64,000 nt of DNA from Gracilimonas sp040904925. Its GTDB lineage: Bacteria; Bacteroidota; Rhodothermia; Balneolales; Balneolaceae. The notes beneath the pieces were generated by a model. The model worked only from the letters and a program-made list of their open reading frames with translations, searched no databases and was not told the DNA's origin. Shown piece by piece: positions 24,912 through 34,938 of this stretch. The stretch spans positions 248,001-312,000 of the forward strand of contig JBBDSP010000006.1 in assembly GCA_040904925.1 (NCBI GenBank). The letters are read 5' to 3'. Both the position numbers and the translations under genes were made by a program. The stretch's first letter is position 1, and each line of letters begins with the position of its first letter.

Positions 24912-26315
24912 ATGACTAAGCTGAAAGAAAAAGCCTTCTGGATTGCTTTTGGGGACATCGCCGGTCGGGGTCTTTCTTTTCTTACTTCAATTTATTTGGC
25001 TCGTACACTCGGTTCTGAGTTCTATGGATTGATCATAGTTGCTATCTCAATTCTTGGTTACGCCACCTGGTTTTCAGACCTAGGCCTGCATAATATTGGA
25101 ACAAGAGAAACAGCTAAGGAACCTTCAAAACGTATATTCAGAGTCCTTGAAATATTCAGGCTTCGCTCTTTTCTTGGAATTATAGTTCTCATAATATCTA
25201 CGGTTATAGTGTCTATGCTGGATGCCGGTGAGATTCAAAAACAGGTCATCCTTGGATATTTATACTCTCTAATTCCATACATGGTGCTTATTGAGTGGTT
25301 TTATGCCGGCAAACAGGAGTTTGGGAAAATCGCTTTATCAAAAGTTTTAAATGGACTGGTGTACTTTATACTCGTTTATTTGATGATCAAAAGCGTGGAA
25401 GATGTCACCATAGTTCCCATTTTATATACCTCAGGTATCGTAATCGCAGCATTGACGCTAGGTACATTTGCCCTGATAGACAAACCATTCGCTCTTCCCT
25501 CACGTGGATTCCAAATTTATCCTGATCTTCTTAAAACAAGCTCAATACTAGGTTTAGGACACTTTTTTGCACAAGTAGTACACCTTTTACCTCCGCTTTT
25601 AGTTGGAGCCTTACTTTCCCTAAATGATGCCGGAATCTATGGGGCAGCTTTCAAAATCGTGCTCATTGCCATGATGATAGATCGTGTGTTTGTTAATTTA
25701 TTGCTTCCAAACTTATCCTCCATGTGGAGTATTAACCGCTCCCTTGCGGTTGAAAAGGTTAAAATTGTTTATAAGATCATAGCGATTGGCGGAGCTTGTG
25801 TAGCTATGTTTACAGCAATCGGCGCAGAACAAATCATTTCTATATTATTTGGTTCTGATTATTTAGATAGTGTCACAATTCTTAAAATATTGTCTGTAGT
25901 GATCGCAGTAACGTTTATAAACAGCCTTTTTTCCTTTGGGCTTATTGCCACCAATAAGGATACAGATTTTTTTCTAGCCACATGTATTGGAGGTACTATT
26001 TCAGCCATTATTATTTTTGCAGTAGCAGCTTTCGGTAATTTACTTTTAGTAGCTGTTTCTGTGGCACTTGCTGAGGTTGCCATTACCCTCTGTACCTATT
26101 TTTGGTTCAGAAAAGTAATTCCTTCAAATTACATAAAACCTATACTGATCAGCTATCCCACTGCTTTAATCCTTTATGTTCTATTCAGTTTTAGTCCTTT
26201 GATGCCACTGCTAAATGCCTTTTTTGCAGCGACATTGTTTCTTGCACTTATATTCTATTCCGGAGTGATAAGTACTCAACAATTGAGATGGATTAAAAGT
26301 AAGTTATCGACATGA
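24912..26315 (+). CDS. Polysaccharide flippase (Wzx/MATE-like)
   Basis: Multi-pass inner-membrane protein of 467 aa with about 12-14 hydrophobic helices and the family's N-terminal pattern (G-R-G-L-S-F-L-T-S-I-Y-L-A-R-T-L-G-x-E-x-Y-G). It should flip lipid-linked oligosaccharide across the inner membrane. It shares ATGA with the deacetylase gene downstream. No Wzy polymerase or initiating transferase is seen in the cluster. Confidence 0.88.
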   Translation: MTKLKEKAFWIAFGDIAGRGLSFLTSIYLARTLGSEFYGLIIVAISILGYATWFSDLGLHNIGTRETAKEPSKRIFRVLEIFRLRSFLGIIVLIISTVIVSMLDAGEIQKQVILGYLYSLIPYMVLIEWFYAGKQEFGKIALSKVLNGLVYFILVYLMIKSVEDVTIVPILYTSGIVIAALTLGTFALIDKPFALPSRGFQIYPDLLKTSSILGLGHFFAQVVHLLPPLLVGALLSLNDAGIYGAAFKIVLIAMMIDRVFVNLLLPNLSSMWSINRSLAVEKVKIVYKIIAIGGACVAMFTAIGAEQIISILFGSDYLDSVTILKILSVVIAVTFINSLFSFGLIATNKDTDFFLATCIGGTISAIIIFAVAAFGNLLLVAVSVALAEVAITLCTYFWFRKVIPSNYIKPILISYPTALILYVLFSFSPLMPLLNAFFAATLFLALIFYSGVISTQQLRWIKSKLST

Positions 26316-27850
26316 CACAAAGGCTATGCATAGGAATTCAAGAACTTTCCCCTGAGTGGAAGAACATTCTAATTGAACTGGGAGTTTGGTTTGAAGAAGC
26401 GGCCTATACCGATACGTTTTATACTGACTACAGCCTTATCATTCTAAATAAAAAACCCAACGGGAAGCAATTTTCACAATTAAAAGGCTATGTAGAAAGT
26501 GGCGGTTCTGTATTGGAACTCAAAGACCTTCACTCCTTCTTCACCAAAAGAGAGGTGAAAAGATCCTTCAAAAAGACTCTAATAAATAGAACGAGTAATC
26601 CTGCATTCGACCACATCCCCTTTCTTGACCTTAACGATGAAGCAGTAACACACAGGGACTCAAGCCTGTTTGACGGACTGGTCCATTTTAAGGCTCATGA
26701 AAAAGGATGTTTAGGCTTTATTGGAGCTGATATACCCGCATTGATTCAATCCACTGAATACAAACGTAAACGATTCTATGCCAGAAATTTAAGCTGTCCG
26801 GATGAGATCGTCAGCAAAGTCTCTAAGCATGAACTGATGGATGTTTTTCGTTCCGTTCTTGCCGAACTTCATTTTAAAAGAGGACTTCCATTCATTCATA
26901 AATGGACTTCACCAAACCAAAAACCGGTATTTTGTTTCAGAATTGACAGTGATTTCGGGGACCGTAAATCAGTTTGGAATCTGTATCACGTTTTGGATAA
27001 ACATAATATCAAAGCTACCTGGTTTCTGCATACAGGAGCTCACGAAGATTGGTTATCGGAATTTAAAAGTTTAGAAAACCAGGAAATAGCATTCCACGGT
27101 TACAAACATGGTGCCTCAAATAAACTTAATCGAATACAATCTAATATTAAGAAAGGCTTTGATTTACTGGAATCTGAAAAATTTGATATAGATGGATTTT
27201 GTGCTCCTTATGGAATTTGGAATAAAGCGCTCGAAAAGGCTTTATCCCAATTCAATTTCAGCTATACATCAGAATTCACCTTTAAATATGATGGCTTTCC
27301 AACTTATGTTTCGGGAGAAAAAGAAAATTTACAGATACCAATTCACCCGATTTGTACCGGAAGTTTAAAACGGCGCAAATATACGGAAGTCGAAATGACC
27401 AATTATTTCAAACAGGTCCTGAATTATAAATCGGCTCGTTTTGAACCGGTCATATTTTATCATCATCCCCTGCAGCCCGGTTTGAATGTGATTGAAGATA
27501 TACTTGGCCAAATCATGCAGCAAGAGTTTGTGAATCTCACATTTTCAGAGTTTGCTCAATTTTGGAGAAACAGAACAGAACAGACTTTTAAAGCAGTTAT
27601 TAAAAATGGAAAGTTAGAGATTCAAACAGAAAAAGAATCAAAGGAACTATTATTCACAGTAGCCAACGACCATAATGGATTTCACTTGCTGAAGACATTG
27701 GACAGTAGCAGTGATCTTAAAAACTATCCTATATATAATTACTCAAAAAGATATCTTCCCAATCCACAAGAAATTATGGATATGCGGAAGACAGATCTCC
27801 GGTTGATTAAAACATCACTCTTAGATTGGAAGAACAGGATTCGATTATGA
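26312..27850 (+). CDS. Polysaccharide deacetylase-family protein (CE4-like)
   Basis: Protein of 512 aa without an evident signal peptide. An N-terminal domain (about 1-190) of unclear type precedes a NodB-like deacetylase region (about 200-400): F-R-I-D-S-D-F-G provides the metal/base aspartates and A-F-H-G-Y-K-H-G the H-x3-H pair. A-P-Y-G is motif 3. A C-terminal beta-rich tail follows. It is likely to deacetylate or otherwise process a glycan precursor in the cytoplasm. Both ends overlap neighbours by ATGA. Confidence 0.78.
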   Translation: MTQRLCIGIQELSPEWKNILIELGVWFEEAAYTDTFYTDYSLIILNKKPNGKQFSQLKGYVESGGSVLELKDLHSFFTKREVKRSFKKTLINRTSNPAFDHIPFLDLNDEAVTHRDSSLFDGLVHFKAHEKGCLGFIGADIPALIQSTEYKRKRFYARNLSCPDEIVSKVSKHELMDVFRSVLAELHFKRGLPFIHKWTSPNQKPVFCFRIDSDFGDRKSVWNLYHVLDKHNIKATWFLHTGAHEDWLSEFKSLENQEIAFHGYKHGASNKLNRIQSNIKKGFDLLESEKFDIDGFCAPYGIWNKALEKALSQFNFSYTSEFTFKYDGFPTYVSGEKENLQIPIHPICTGSLKRRKYTEVEMTNYFKQVLNYKSARFEPVIFYHHPLQPGLNVIEDILGQIMQQEFVNLTFSEFAQFWRNRTEQTFKAVIKNGKLEIQTEKESKELLFTVANDHNGFHLLKTLDSSSDLKNYPIYNYSKRYLPNPQEIMDMRKTDLRLIKTSLLDWKNRIRL

Positions 27851-28866
27851 AGGTTGGATATGTGGCTCCCATGAGTATTTCGGTGGTAAATGGCGGACTG
27901 AGAAATCAGGCTAAGAACACGATTCAGCATGTCAAAAAGTTTGGAGTCGAACCTGTGTTGCTTTCTCCCTGGAAGATTCTCAACAAGCAAGATCTTGATC
28001 TGATACACGTATTTGGATCTTCCATAGAGAATGAGGGTATTATTGATCAGATCAATAAAAAGGGAATTCCATATATCCTGTCACCTGTATTTTATTCAAA
28101 CCGAAGTGCTTCATTTATTTCTTCATCTCTAAAGCTAGAGCGCCTTCTTGGTAAAAAGTTTAGAACTGATTTTAGTTTGAAAGCCGGTCAATGCCAAAAG
28201 GCAAACCTGATTCTGCCTAATACTTCTGATGAAGCAATGCTTATCCAAAAAGGATTTTCAATCCCGGAAAACAAGATCAGAATCATACCAAATGGAGTTG
28301 AAGAGCGATTTGCAACAGTCAGTCCTGACCTGTTCCATGAGCAATTTGGGATTCGTGACTTTGTACTTTTTGTGGGTCAGGCCGGGGCCGAGCGTAAAAA
28401 TGTTATCAAACTCCTTGAGACAGCCCCCAAGATCGATGCTCCAGTTGTGATCATCGGTTCATTTTATGAAGATGCATACAGTAAGAAATGTCTGAATTTA
28501 GCTTCCAAGGCAACTAATGTGCATTTGATCGACACAATGGATCACGAGTCATACATGCTGGCTTCGGCCTATGCAGCCTGTAAAGTATTTGTACTTCCCT
28601 CGCTATTTGAGACTCCCGGTATTGCCGCCATGGAAGCCGCTTTGGCCGGGGCAAATATCGTGATCACTAAAAAAGGTGGAACTAGGGACTATTTTAAAGA
28701 ACATGCCGAATACATCAGCCCTTCTGCGGGTTCTTTACTTAATGGGATAACTAAAGCGTTAGCCAAAAGTCCTTCTGATCATCTTAAAGATCTCATTTTA
28801 GAAAACTTTAGCTGGGAAAAGGTAGCCAATAAAACAGTTCAGCAATACAAAGAACTATTACAATGA
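27847..28866 (+). CDS. Glycosyltransferase family 4-like
   Basis: GT-B glycosyltransferase, about 339 aa, with F-V-G-Q-A-G-A-E-R-K-N and the C-terminal donor-site motif S-L-F-E-T-P-G-I-A-A-M-E-A-A-L-A-G (E-x7-E). The start is ATG 27847 in an ATGA overlap with the deacetylase; a longer reading from TTG 27826 adds only seven unlikely residues. Next gene starts by ATGA overlap. Probably builds the same surface glycan as its neighbours. Confidence 0.88.
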   Translation: MKVGYVAPMSISVVNGGLRNQAKNTIQHVKKFGVEPVLLSPWKILNKQDLDLIHVFGSSIENEGIIDQINKKGIPYILSPVFYSNRSASFISSSLKLERLLGKKFRTDFSLKAGQCQKANLILPNTSDEAMLIQKGFSIPENKIRIIPNGVEERFATVSPDLFHEQFGIRDFVLFVGQAGAERKNVIKLLETAPKIDAPVVIIGSFYEDAYSKKCLNLASKATNVHLIDTMDHESYMLASAYAACKVFVLPSLFETPGIAAMEAALAGANIVITKKGGTRDYFKEHAEYISPSAGSLLNGITKALAKSPSDHLKDLILENFSWEKVANKTVQQYKELLQ

Positions 28867-29957
28867 AAAAGATCCTTATTGCTTTTGGAACCCGGCCTGA
28901 AGTCATAAAATTGGCTCCTGTTATAAAAGCCTTAAATGATGACTTTGAACTGATTTTATTCCACAGTGGCCAGCATCAGGATCTTGTGGAGCCCATGTTT
29001 ACACTCTTCGGGATAACACCTGATATCGACCTGAAGATCATGAAACCGGGACAAGATCTTTTTTCGATCACAACAGAACTTTTGCCTAAGCTGAAAACAT
29101 CATTAGAAGAATACCAGCCAGACTGCGTCATGGTCCAGGGAGATACAACTACCTCCTACCTCGCAGCCCTTTCCGCATTTTATTGCAAGATTCCCGTACT
29201 GCATGTTGAAGCCGGGTTGAGAAGCTACAATATCTATAATCCGTTTCCGGAAGAAATGAACCGGAAGCAAATTTCCCAGTTAGCACATATTCATTTCGCT
29301 CCTACAGACCTCAATAAGCAAGATCTTTTAAATGAGGGCATTTCAAGAAATCGAATTCATGTAACAGGAAATACAGTTGTGGATGCACTTCGACTTATTA
29401 AAAGTTCTGATGCATTCAAAGATGCTGCACCTGAGTTACTTTCAAGAGTTTCATCTGATGAAAAACTGATCGTCCTTACCGCTCACCGGCGGGAGAATCA
29501 CGGTAAACCCCTTATCAATATTTTTAAGGCTGTAGATCAATTATTAGAAACTGTCCCAAATTTAAAAGTAATTTATCCTACCCACCCAAATCCGAATGTG
29601 AAACATGCTATTGAAAAGGCCGGGGTTGATAGTGAGCGATTTATTCAAACTTCCCCATTAGAGTATCTTTCCTTTTTGCACGTCTTAGAAAAGGCAGATC
29701 TAATACTTACTGATTCAGGAGGTATTCAAGAAGAAGCTGCAGCCTTAGGAAAACCCATACTTGTTTTGAGAAATGAAACCGAGCGTCATGAATTAATTGA
29801 AGCAGGTCTTGGAGAATTGGTCGGCACAGACAAGACCAAGATCATCGAAAGAGCTAAAGAGATCCTGAAGTCAGAAAATCAATTAAAGCCCTCAAATATA
29901 TTTGGCGATGGAACTGCAGCAATAAAGATCAGGAATATTCTAAAGGATCAGCTATAA
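28863..29957 (+). CDS. wecB: UDP-N-acetylglucosamine 2-epimerase (non-hydrolysing)
   Basis: Interconverts UDP-GlcNAc and UDP-ManNAc, giving a donor for the surface polysaccharide. The 364-aa product has the family's N-terminus F-G-T-R-P-E-V-I-K-L-A-P, H-V-E-A-G-L-R-S and the D-S-G-G-I-Q-E-E-A nucleotide-binding motif. Last gene of the rightward run; its 3' end overlaps the convergent pssA by 10 bp. Confidence 0.95.
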   Translation: MKKILIAFGTRPEVIKLAPVIKALNDDFELILFHSGQHQDLVEPMFTLFGITPDIDLKIMKPGQDLFSITTELLPKLKTSLEEYQPDCVMVQGDTTTSYLAALSAFYCKIPVLHVEAGLRSYNIYNPFPEEMNRKQISQLAHIHFAPTDLNKQDLLNEGISRNRIHVTGNTVVDALRLIKSSDAFKDAAPELLSRVSSDEKLIVLTAHRRENHGKPLINIFKAVDQLLETVPNLKVIYPTHPNPNVKHAIEKAGVDSERFIQTSPLEYLSFLHVLEKADLILTDSGGIQEEAAALGKPILVLRNETERHELIEAGLGELVGTDKTKIIERAKEILKSENQLKPSNIFGDGTAAIKIRNILKDQL

Positions 29958-30778
29958 TCCTGAAATTCATCGACTCCTTCAGGACCATAATCATCCGTAA
30001 AGAACTGAATAGCCCCGATGGTTAACCCTTTCAATACAAAGATGATGAATACCGCCATTAGTCCATATTCCTTGAATACAAGAATCAGTACCAAATACAT
30101 TAGGAAAAGGATGATCTTACCTCTCTGATTGCGAATGGTCTTGCGATCAAAGCGAGGAATTTTATCAAATGGAAGTGTGCTTACCATCAAAAATGAAATA
30201 ATCACGATAAACGGAATCAGGACAGAATTAACACCATTTTCAAGAAATGAAAATATTTCCAGCGATTCTCTGAAAGTCAGGAAAAAAGCACCAAGCATAA
30301 TGGCCTGAGCCGGGATCGGTAAGCCAATAAAGAAATCTTTCGTGGGTTCAAGTCTCGCATTTACGTTGAATCGAGCCAGTCGAACGGCGCCACAAAGCGG
30401 TGGCAATGCACTGATTATGATCCCCACAAATCCCAGCTCATGTAAGCTCCAGGTATAGATCAGAAAACCGGGAGCCACTCCAAATGAGACCATATCACAG
30501 ATTGAGTCGAGCTCTATACCGAAATCGCTGGTAGCATCTGCGAGACGAGCCATGAGGCCGTCAAAAACATCAAACAATCCTGCCAAAGCTATCAGCCATG
30601 CACCCCGGACCAAATCACCATTAGAAATAGAGATAATGGCCAGAAAACCACTAAAAAGGTTCATCAGTGTAAAAAAACTTGGAACGGCAATTTTCTTGTT
30701 TACAGGCGGTCTGGTCTCTTTTCTTCGCTTCTGGCGTTCTTTAAAAGAGTGATATTTCTTTTGAATAGGATATTTCAT
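29948..30778 (-). CDS. pssA: CDP-diacylglycerol-serine O-phosphatidyltransferase
   Basis: Inner-membrane enzyme making phosphatidylserine. The CDP-alcohol phosphatidyltransferase motif D-G-x2-A-R-x8-G-x3-D-x3-D is complete (D-V-F-D-G-L-M-A-R...G-I-E-L-D-S-I-C-D). 276 aa, about 6-8 hydrophobic segments, with a basic N-terminus. ATGA overlap with psd upstream gives the pathway order CDP-DAG, PS, PE. Confidence 0.95.
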   Translation of the reverse strand: MKYPIQKKYHSFKERQKRRKETRPPVNKKIAVPSFFTLMNLFSGFLAIISISNGDLVRGAWLIALAGLFDVFDGLMARLADATSDFGIELDSICDMVSFGVAPGFLIYTWSLHELGFVGIIISALPPLCGAVRLARFNVNARLEPTKDFFIGLPIPAQAIMLGAFFLTFRESLEIFSFLENGVNSVLIPFIVIISFLMVSTLPFDKIPRFDRKTIRNQRGKIILFLMYLVLILVFKEYGLMAVFIIFVLKGLTIGAIQFFTDDYGPEGVDEFQDYS

Positions 30779-31428
30779 GAATTGATAATTCCTATCACTG
30801 ATTCTCCGGCTACAGTATTATCACCGGGCTGAACTTTTACTTCTACATTTCCGGGAACAACCACATCCATTCGGGAACCAAACTTCATGATCCCAAATCG
30901 TTCTCCTGCTTTAAGCGCATCCCCTTCTTTGATATTATAGACGATCCGGCGTGCAAGAAATCCTGTGATCTGCCGAAAAAAGATCTTAGTATTTGAGGGG
31001 TGAAGTACTCCAAAATCTGCACGTTCATTCAACTCTGAGGCATGTTCAGTCCAGGCCATCAAATATTCACCGGGATGATACTTAAGGTATTCCAGGTAAC
31101 CTGAAACCGGGTTTCGATTCACGTGTACATTCAGTGGGGATAGAAAAATACTGATTTGAGTAGCCTTTCCTTTTATGTAAACCGGTTCGTCTATTTCTTT
31201 AACGAAAACAACTTTACCGTCAGCAGGTGAAATGATCAGGTCCTCTCTATCGGGAATATTCCGTTCAGGATCTCTAAAGAAAAAGATAGTTAGCAAAGAA
31301 AGAATAGCCATTGCTGCAAACAACACATTCTCAAACCAATGATCCAGAAAATAATAGGCAAAACCACAAACCAGGGCCGATACTAAAAGAACAATGGCTA
31401 TGGTAGAATATCCGTCTCGTGCAATCAT
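30775..31428 (-). CDS. psd: Phosphatidylserine decarboxylase proenzyme (short type)
   Basis: Converts phosphatidylserine to phosphatidylethanolamine. The short 217-aa proenzyme has two N-terminal membrane helices (about 8-50), S-P-A-D-G-K-V, P-L-N-V-H-V-N-R-x-P and the self-cleavage site F-G-S-R-M-D-V (Gly184-Ser185), where Ser becomes the pyruvoyl group. Coupled to pssA; 1 bp after rseP. Confidence 0.95.
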   Translation of the reverse strand: MIARDGYSTIAIVLLVSALVCGFAYYFLDHWFENVLFAAMAILSLLTIFFFRDPERNIPDREDLIISPADGKVVFVKEIDEPVYIKGKATQISIFLSPLNVHVNRNPVSGYLEYLKYHPGEYLMAWTEHASELNERADFGVLHPSNTKIFFRQITGFLARRIVYNIKEGDALKAGERFGIMKFGSRMDVVVPGNVEVKVQPGDNTVAGESVIGIINS

Positions 31429-31429
31429 A

Positions 31430-32770
31430 TTAAAGCCCGAAATATCTAAATGCGTCGTTGAACATTACAAAAATAAACAACCCTATCATCAGGAAAAAGC
31501 CGATCTGTTGAGCCACCATGCGTACTTTTTCAGATGGTTCCCGCCGGGTTATGCCTTCATAGAGCAGGAACACAAGATGACCTCCATCCAAAACCGGGAT
31601 CGGTAAAATATTTAAGATCGCCAGTGTGATACTTAACAATGCGGTGATATTCCAGAATCCGATCCATCCCCCGGCATCTGTTGCTTCCTTGGTGATATTG
31701 GCTATCGCAATCGGTCCTCCAAGATTTTGTTTGACCGAAATATCACCGGTTATCATACGCGTGAAGCCTTGCAAAATACCAACCGTTTGCTCCATAGTTT
31801 GATCATAACCTTCTTGTATAGATTCAAAAAATCCATATTTGATCAGTTCGACCCCTAAAGTTTGTAAACTCGGTGAGACAATTCCAATTGTTTTGGTTTC
31901 AGGATCAGGGGTGATGGAAGCATAAAAAATTGAATCTCCCCTTTCTACTCCGAATTCAATTGCGCCCTTTGAATTTTGAATGACCTCAACCAGTTGAGTC
32001 CAGTATCGTACATCATTTCCATTAGCTGAAACGATCCTATCCCCGGCTTCTAAACCAGCTTCAGCAGCGGCATTTCCGGCAGGAACTGAAGAAACTGTAC
32101 TTGGATAGAAAAATTCACGTTCTATGAACCCCCTGGTTTGGAGACTGTCTAAATAATTGGATGATACCGGAACTAACACCTCATCACTATCACGGATAAC
32201 CGTATAATTCAAATTATCTGAGGTGAGCTGTGAGGCAGACAGTAGTTCATTAAAATAGGTAACCCGTTCGCCGTTAACCCCAACAATTTTATCTCCGGTT
32301 TCAAATCCGATCTCATTTAATATAGAAGCTTCAGGAACATACATTCCTTGTGTTTCCTCAATAGGAAGCACGGCTTTCCCATTCGTGTATGTCATCCCAA
32401 AATAAATGAAGAATGCCAGGATCATATTAAAGATCACCCCTGCCGTTATGGTGATAATACGCTGCCAGACCGGCTTGCTTCGGTATTCCCATTCTTCAGG
32501 TTCTTTATCCAGATGTTCGGTGTCCATGCTTTCGTCGATCATCCCGGATATTTTGACGTATCCTCCTAACGGAGTTGCCCCAATACAATAATCGGTGTCG
32601 CCTTTTTTAAAGCCCCAAACACGTGGCGGGAAACCAATGGAAAAGCGCTCAACCCGCATTCCAAACCATTTAGCGGCTAAAAAGTGGCCGAGCTCATGTA
32701 CGAAAACGAGGATCATCAACGCCCCGCCAAAAATGAGAAGTGTATTTAATAAATTTAAAAACCAGTCCAT
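31430..32770 (-). CDS. rseP: RIP metalloprotease RseP (site-2 protease)
   Basis: Intramembrane zinc protease of envelope-stress signalling. H-E-L-G-H at residues 25-29 lies in the first helix, two PDZ regions follow (about 110-290), and the third-ligand motif is V-L-D-G-G-H near 395. 446 aa and four or so membrane helices are normal. Located between dxr and psd, a common grouping (dxr-rseP). No anti-sigma factor substrate is encoded in this window. Confidence 0.96.
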   Translation of the reverse strand: MDWFLNLLNTLLIFGGALMILVFVHELGHFLAAKWFGMRVERFSIGFPPRVWGFKKGDTDYCIGATPLGGYVKISGMIDESMDTEHLDKEPEEWEYRSKPVWQRIITITAGVIFNMILAFFIYFGMTYTNGKAVLPIEETQGMYVPEASILNEIGFETGDKIVGVNGERVTYFNELLSASQLTSDNLNYTVIRDSDEVLVPVSSNYLDSLQTRGFIEREFFYPSTVSSVPAGNAAAEAGLEAGDRIVSANGNDVRYWTQLVEVIQNSKGAIEFGVERGDSIFYASITPDPETKTIGIVSPSLQTLGVELIKYGFFESIQEGYDQTMEQTVGILQGFTRMITGDISVKQNLGGPIAIANITKEATDAGGWIGFWNITALLSITLAILNILPIPVLDGGHLVFLLYEGITRREPSEKVRMVAQQIGFFLMIGLFIFVMFNDAFRYFGL

Positions 32771-32775
32771 GTAAA

Positions 32776-33924
32776 TTATTTAATAATTGATTTAGCGTAA
32801 CTACGCGTCTCTTTGTCTATTTCTTTAAGCGTCTCAGGGTTTAAACTATCATTAGATTCAATGTTAGCCAAACTTTTTTCAACAATTTCGGGGATATGAA
32901 TATAACCAATTTCTCTATTCAAAAATCGCTCAACAGCTACTTCATTTGCGGCGTTCAAAATAGCAGGAGCATACCCTCCCTGCGCTATACTCTCCATAGC
33001 CAATTTAACACAGGGAAACTTAACAAAATCAACCGGTTCAAAGGTAAGTTTTTGAGCTTCATTCCAGTCCATTCTTGGAGTATCTAATTCCAGTCTTTCA
33101 GGATAGCTTAGTGCATAAATAATGGGGACTTTCATATCGGGTAATCCAAGCTGTGCTTTGCTTGATCCGTCTTTGAAAGTGATCATGGAATGGATGATAC
33201 TTTGCTGATGAATTACAGGCTGAATTTTCTCAACCGGAATATCAAAAAGCCAGTGGGCTTCTATGATCTCAAGACCTTTGTTCATCATTGTCGAGGAATC
33301 GATCGTGATCTTAGCCCCCATATCCCAGTTTGGGTGATCAAGCGCCTGCTCAACGGTAACTTTTTGCATCTGCTCTTTAGTTAAAGTCCGAAAAGGCCCT
33401 CCACTTGCTGTTATAATGATCTTTTCTATATCATCCCAATCTTCCCCGGTCAGACACTGAAGCATAGCGCTGTGCTCAGAATCAACAGGAATTAATTCAG
33501 TCTTCGACTTTTTCAATTCTTTAGTGATGATCTCTCCCCCAACCACCAGCGATTCTTTGTTCGCAAGGGCGACCTTCTTTCCGGATCTGACCGCTGTTAA
33601 AGTAGACTCAAATCCGGCAAATCCAACTAAAGCATTTAAAACGGTATCTACTTCATTAATAGCAGCAATTTCGGGAAGATTTTCAGAACCACTTAGAAGA
33701 GTGAGTCCTGAAACCTCCGCTTTCAGATCAGAAAGATGGTTGTGTTCTCCGATCAGTGCATAGTCCGGCTTGAATTCCTTTATTTGATCTGCTAATAATT
33801 TCCAATTTGAATTGGCAGTCAAGGCCACAATTTCAAAAGAATCCGGATGTTGCCGAACGATCTCAAGTGTCTGCGTGCCAATGGATCCTGTTGATCCGAG
33901 AATAGCCAGTTTCTGTTTCTTCAA
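32776..33924 (-). CDS. dxr: 1-deoxy-D-xylulose 5-phosphate reductoisomerase
   Basis: NADPH-dependent second enzyme of the MEP isoprenoid pathway. L-A-I-L-G-S-T-G-S-I-G-T-Q is the nucleotide-binding N-terminus; A-L-A-N-K-E-S-L-V, P-V-D-S-E-H-S-A and S-S-T-M-M-N-K-G-L-E form the active site. I place the start at TTG 33924 (giving M-K-K-Q-K-L-A-I-L-G), the usual distance from this motif. A longer ORF from TTG 33993 adds 23 residues unlike the family. Leads into rseP 5 bp downstream. Confidence 0.95.
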   Translation of the reverse strand: MKKQKLAILGSTGSIGTQTLEIVRQHPDSFEIVALTANSNWKLLADQIKEFKPDYALIGEHNHLSDLKAEVSGLTLLSGSENLPEIAAINEVDTVLNALVGFAGFESTLTAVRSGKKVALANKESLVVGGEIITKELKKSKTELIPVDSEHSAMLQCLTGEDWDDIEKIIITASGGPFRTLTKEQMQKVTVEQALDHPNWDMGAKITIDSSTMMNKGLEIIEAHWLFDIPVEKIQPVIHQQSIIHSMITFKDGSSKAQLGLPDMKVPIIYALSYPERLELDTPRMDWNEAQKLTFEPVDFVKFPCVKLAMESIAQGGYAPAILNAANEVAVERFLNREIGYIHIPEIVEKSLANIESNDSLNPETLKEIDKETRSYAKSIIK

Positions 33925-34028
33925 GTGTGTATTTCTTTTTCGACTTAAGGTATTGCTAATGAGATTTTGAACTTCTAAGAATAATAACTGCAAACAAAGA
34001 TAAGTGATTCCAAATTAAGTAGTGGTTT

Positions 34029-34928
34029 TCAAAATCCCATTTCTTTAGCCACTTCATACATTTGAGCATGAGCAACTACGGTGTCATGTAATGTTGGAGC
34101 ATACCCTCCTGATAATAACAAAACGAGTGGGATATCTTTTTGAGTGATACTTTCAATTGCGATTCGCTCCCTTTCCCTGAGCCCCGATAAAGTCAAAGAA
34201 AGCCGGCCAAAATGATCGGTCTCAAGTGGATCTATTCCACCTAAATAAAACACAAGGTCAGGTTTAAATTCAGATAAAATTTGATCTATAGCTGAGATCA
34301 ATATTTCATGGTATTCTTTGTCTCCTGTTTTATCAGGAAGGCCAATATCTAAATCTGAAGGTGGTTTCTGGAAAGGGTAATTTTTTTCACCATGAATAGA
34401 GAATGTGAAAACATTCGGATCATCTCTAAAAATATGCGCGGTTCCATTGCCCTGATGCACATCACAATCAACAACCAGCACCTTATTCACCCACATCGAT
34501 TGTTTCAGTACTTTTATGGCCACGGCTACATCGTTGTACACACAAAAACCCTCTCCATGATCAGGCATGGAATGGTGAGTTCCTCCGGCTAAATTTCCCG
34601 CTATTCCATCCTGAAGAGCCATCAAACCGGCGTTTATGGTGCCTTGAACCGCAAGCCTTGAACGAATTGCCAGCGACTTACTCCAGGGAAGACCCATTCT
34701 CCGAATCTCTTTTCTGTCCAGGTCGCCGGTCCAGACTGCTTTGGCGTATCGTTCAGTGTGAGCAGTTATCAAATTTGAGAAATCAACTAGAGAAGGTTCA
34801 ACCACTTCGCTTTTGCTGATTACCCCGGTATCAGTCAGGTAGGAATGGAGTCCACTGAATTTCTTCATCGGGAATACGTGATTCTCAGGAATATCGGCAA
34901 CATAACCTGGGCTGTAGCTGACTCTCAA
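34029..34928 (-). CDS. Histone-deacetylase-family deacylase (AcuC/HDAC-like)
   Basis: Zinc-dependent amidohydrolase of the arginase/deacetylase superfamily, 299 aa, cytoplasmic. Tandem histidines G-T-H-H-S, metal ligands in D-C-D-V-H-Q-G-N-G-T, an aspartate in G-G-I-D-P-L and the catalytic tyrosine in L-S-G-G-Y are all present, so it should be active. The start is TTG at 34928, giving M-R-V-S-Y-S-P-G-Y; no in-frame ATG is nearer than the F-P-M-K motif. Substrate (acetyl-lysine, acetylpolyamine or other) cannot be told. 10 bp after pgeF. Confidence 0.92.
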   Translation of the reverse strand: MRVSYSPGYVADIPENHVFPMKKFSGLHSYLTDTGVISKSEVVEPSLVDFSNLITAHTERYAKAVWTGDLDRKEIRRMGLPWSKSLAIRSRLAVQGTINAGLMALQDGIAGNLAGGTHHSMPDHGEGFCVYNDVAVAIKVLKQSMWVNKVLVVDCDVHQGNGTAHIFRDDPNVFTFSIHGEKNYPFQKPPSDLDIGLPDKTGDKEYHEILISAIDQILSEFKPDLVFYLGGIDPLETDHFGRLSLTLSGLRERERIAIESITQKDIPLVLLLSGGYAPTLHDTVVAHAQMYEVAKEMGF

Positions 34929-34938
34929 AAGGATCTGA

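Noticed and set aside
27826..27846. TTG start for the second glycosyltransferase
   Set aside because: ATG 27847 overlaps the previous stop as ATGA, like the neighbouring gene pairs, and gives a normal N-terminus.
33925..33993. Longer N-terminus for dxr from TTG 33993
   Set aside because: Adds 23 residues before a nucleotide-binding motif that normally sits at the extreme N-terminus.
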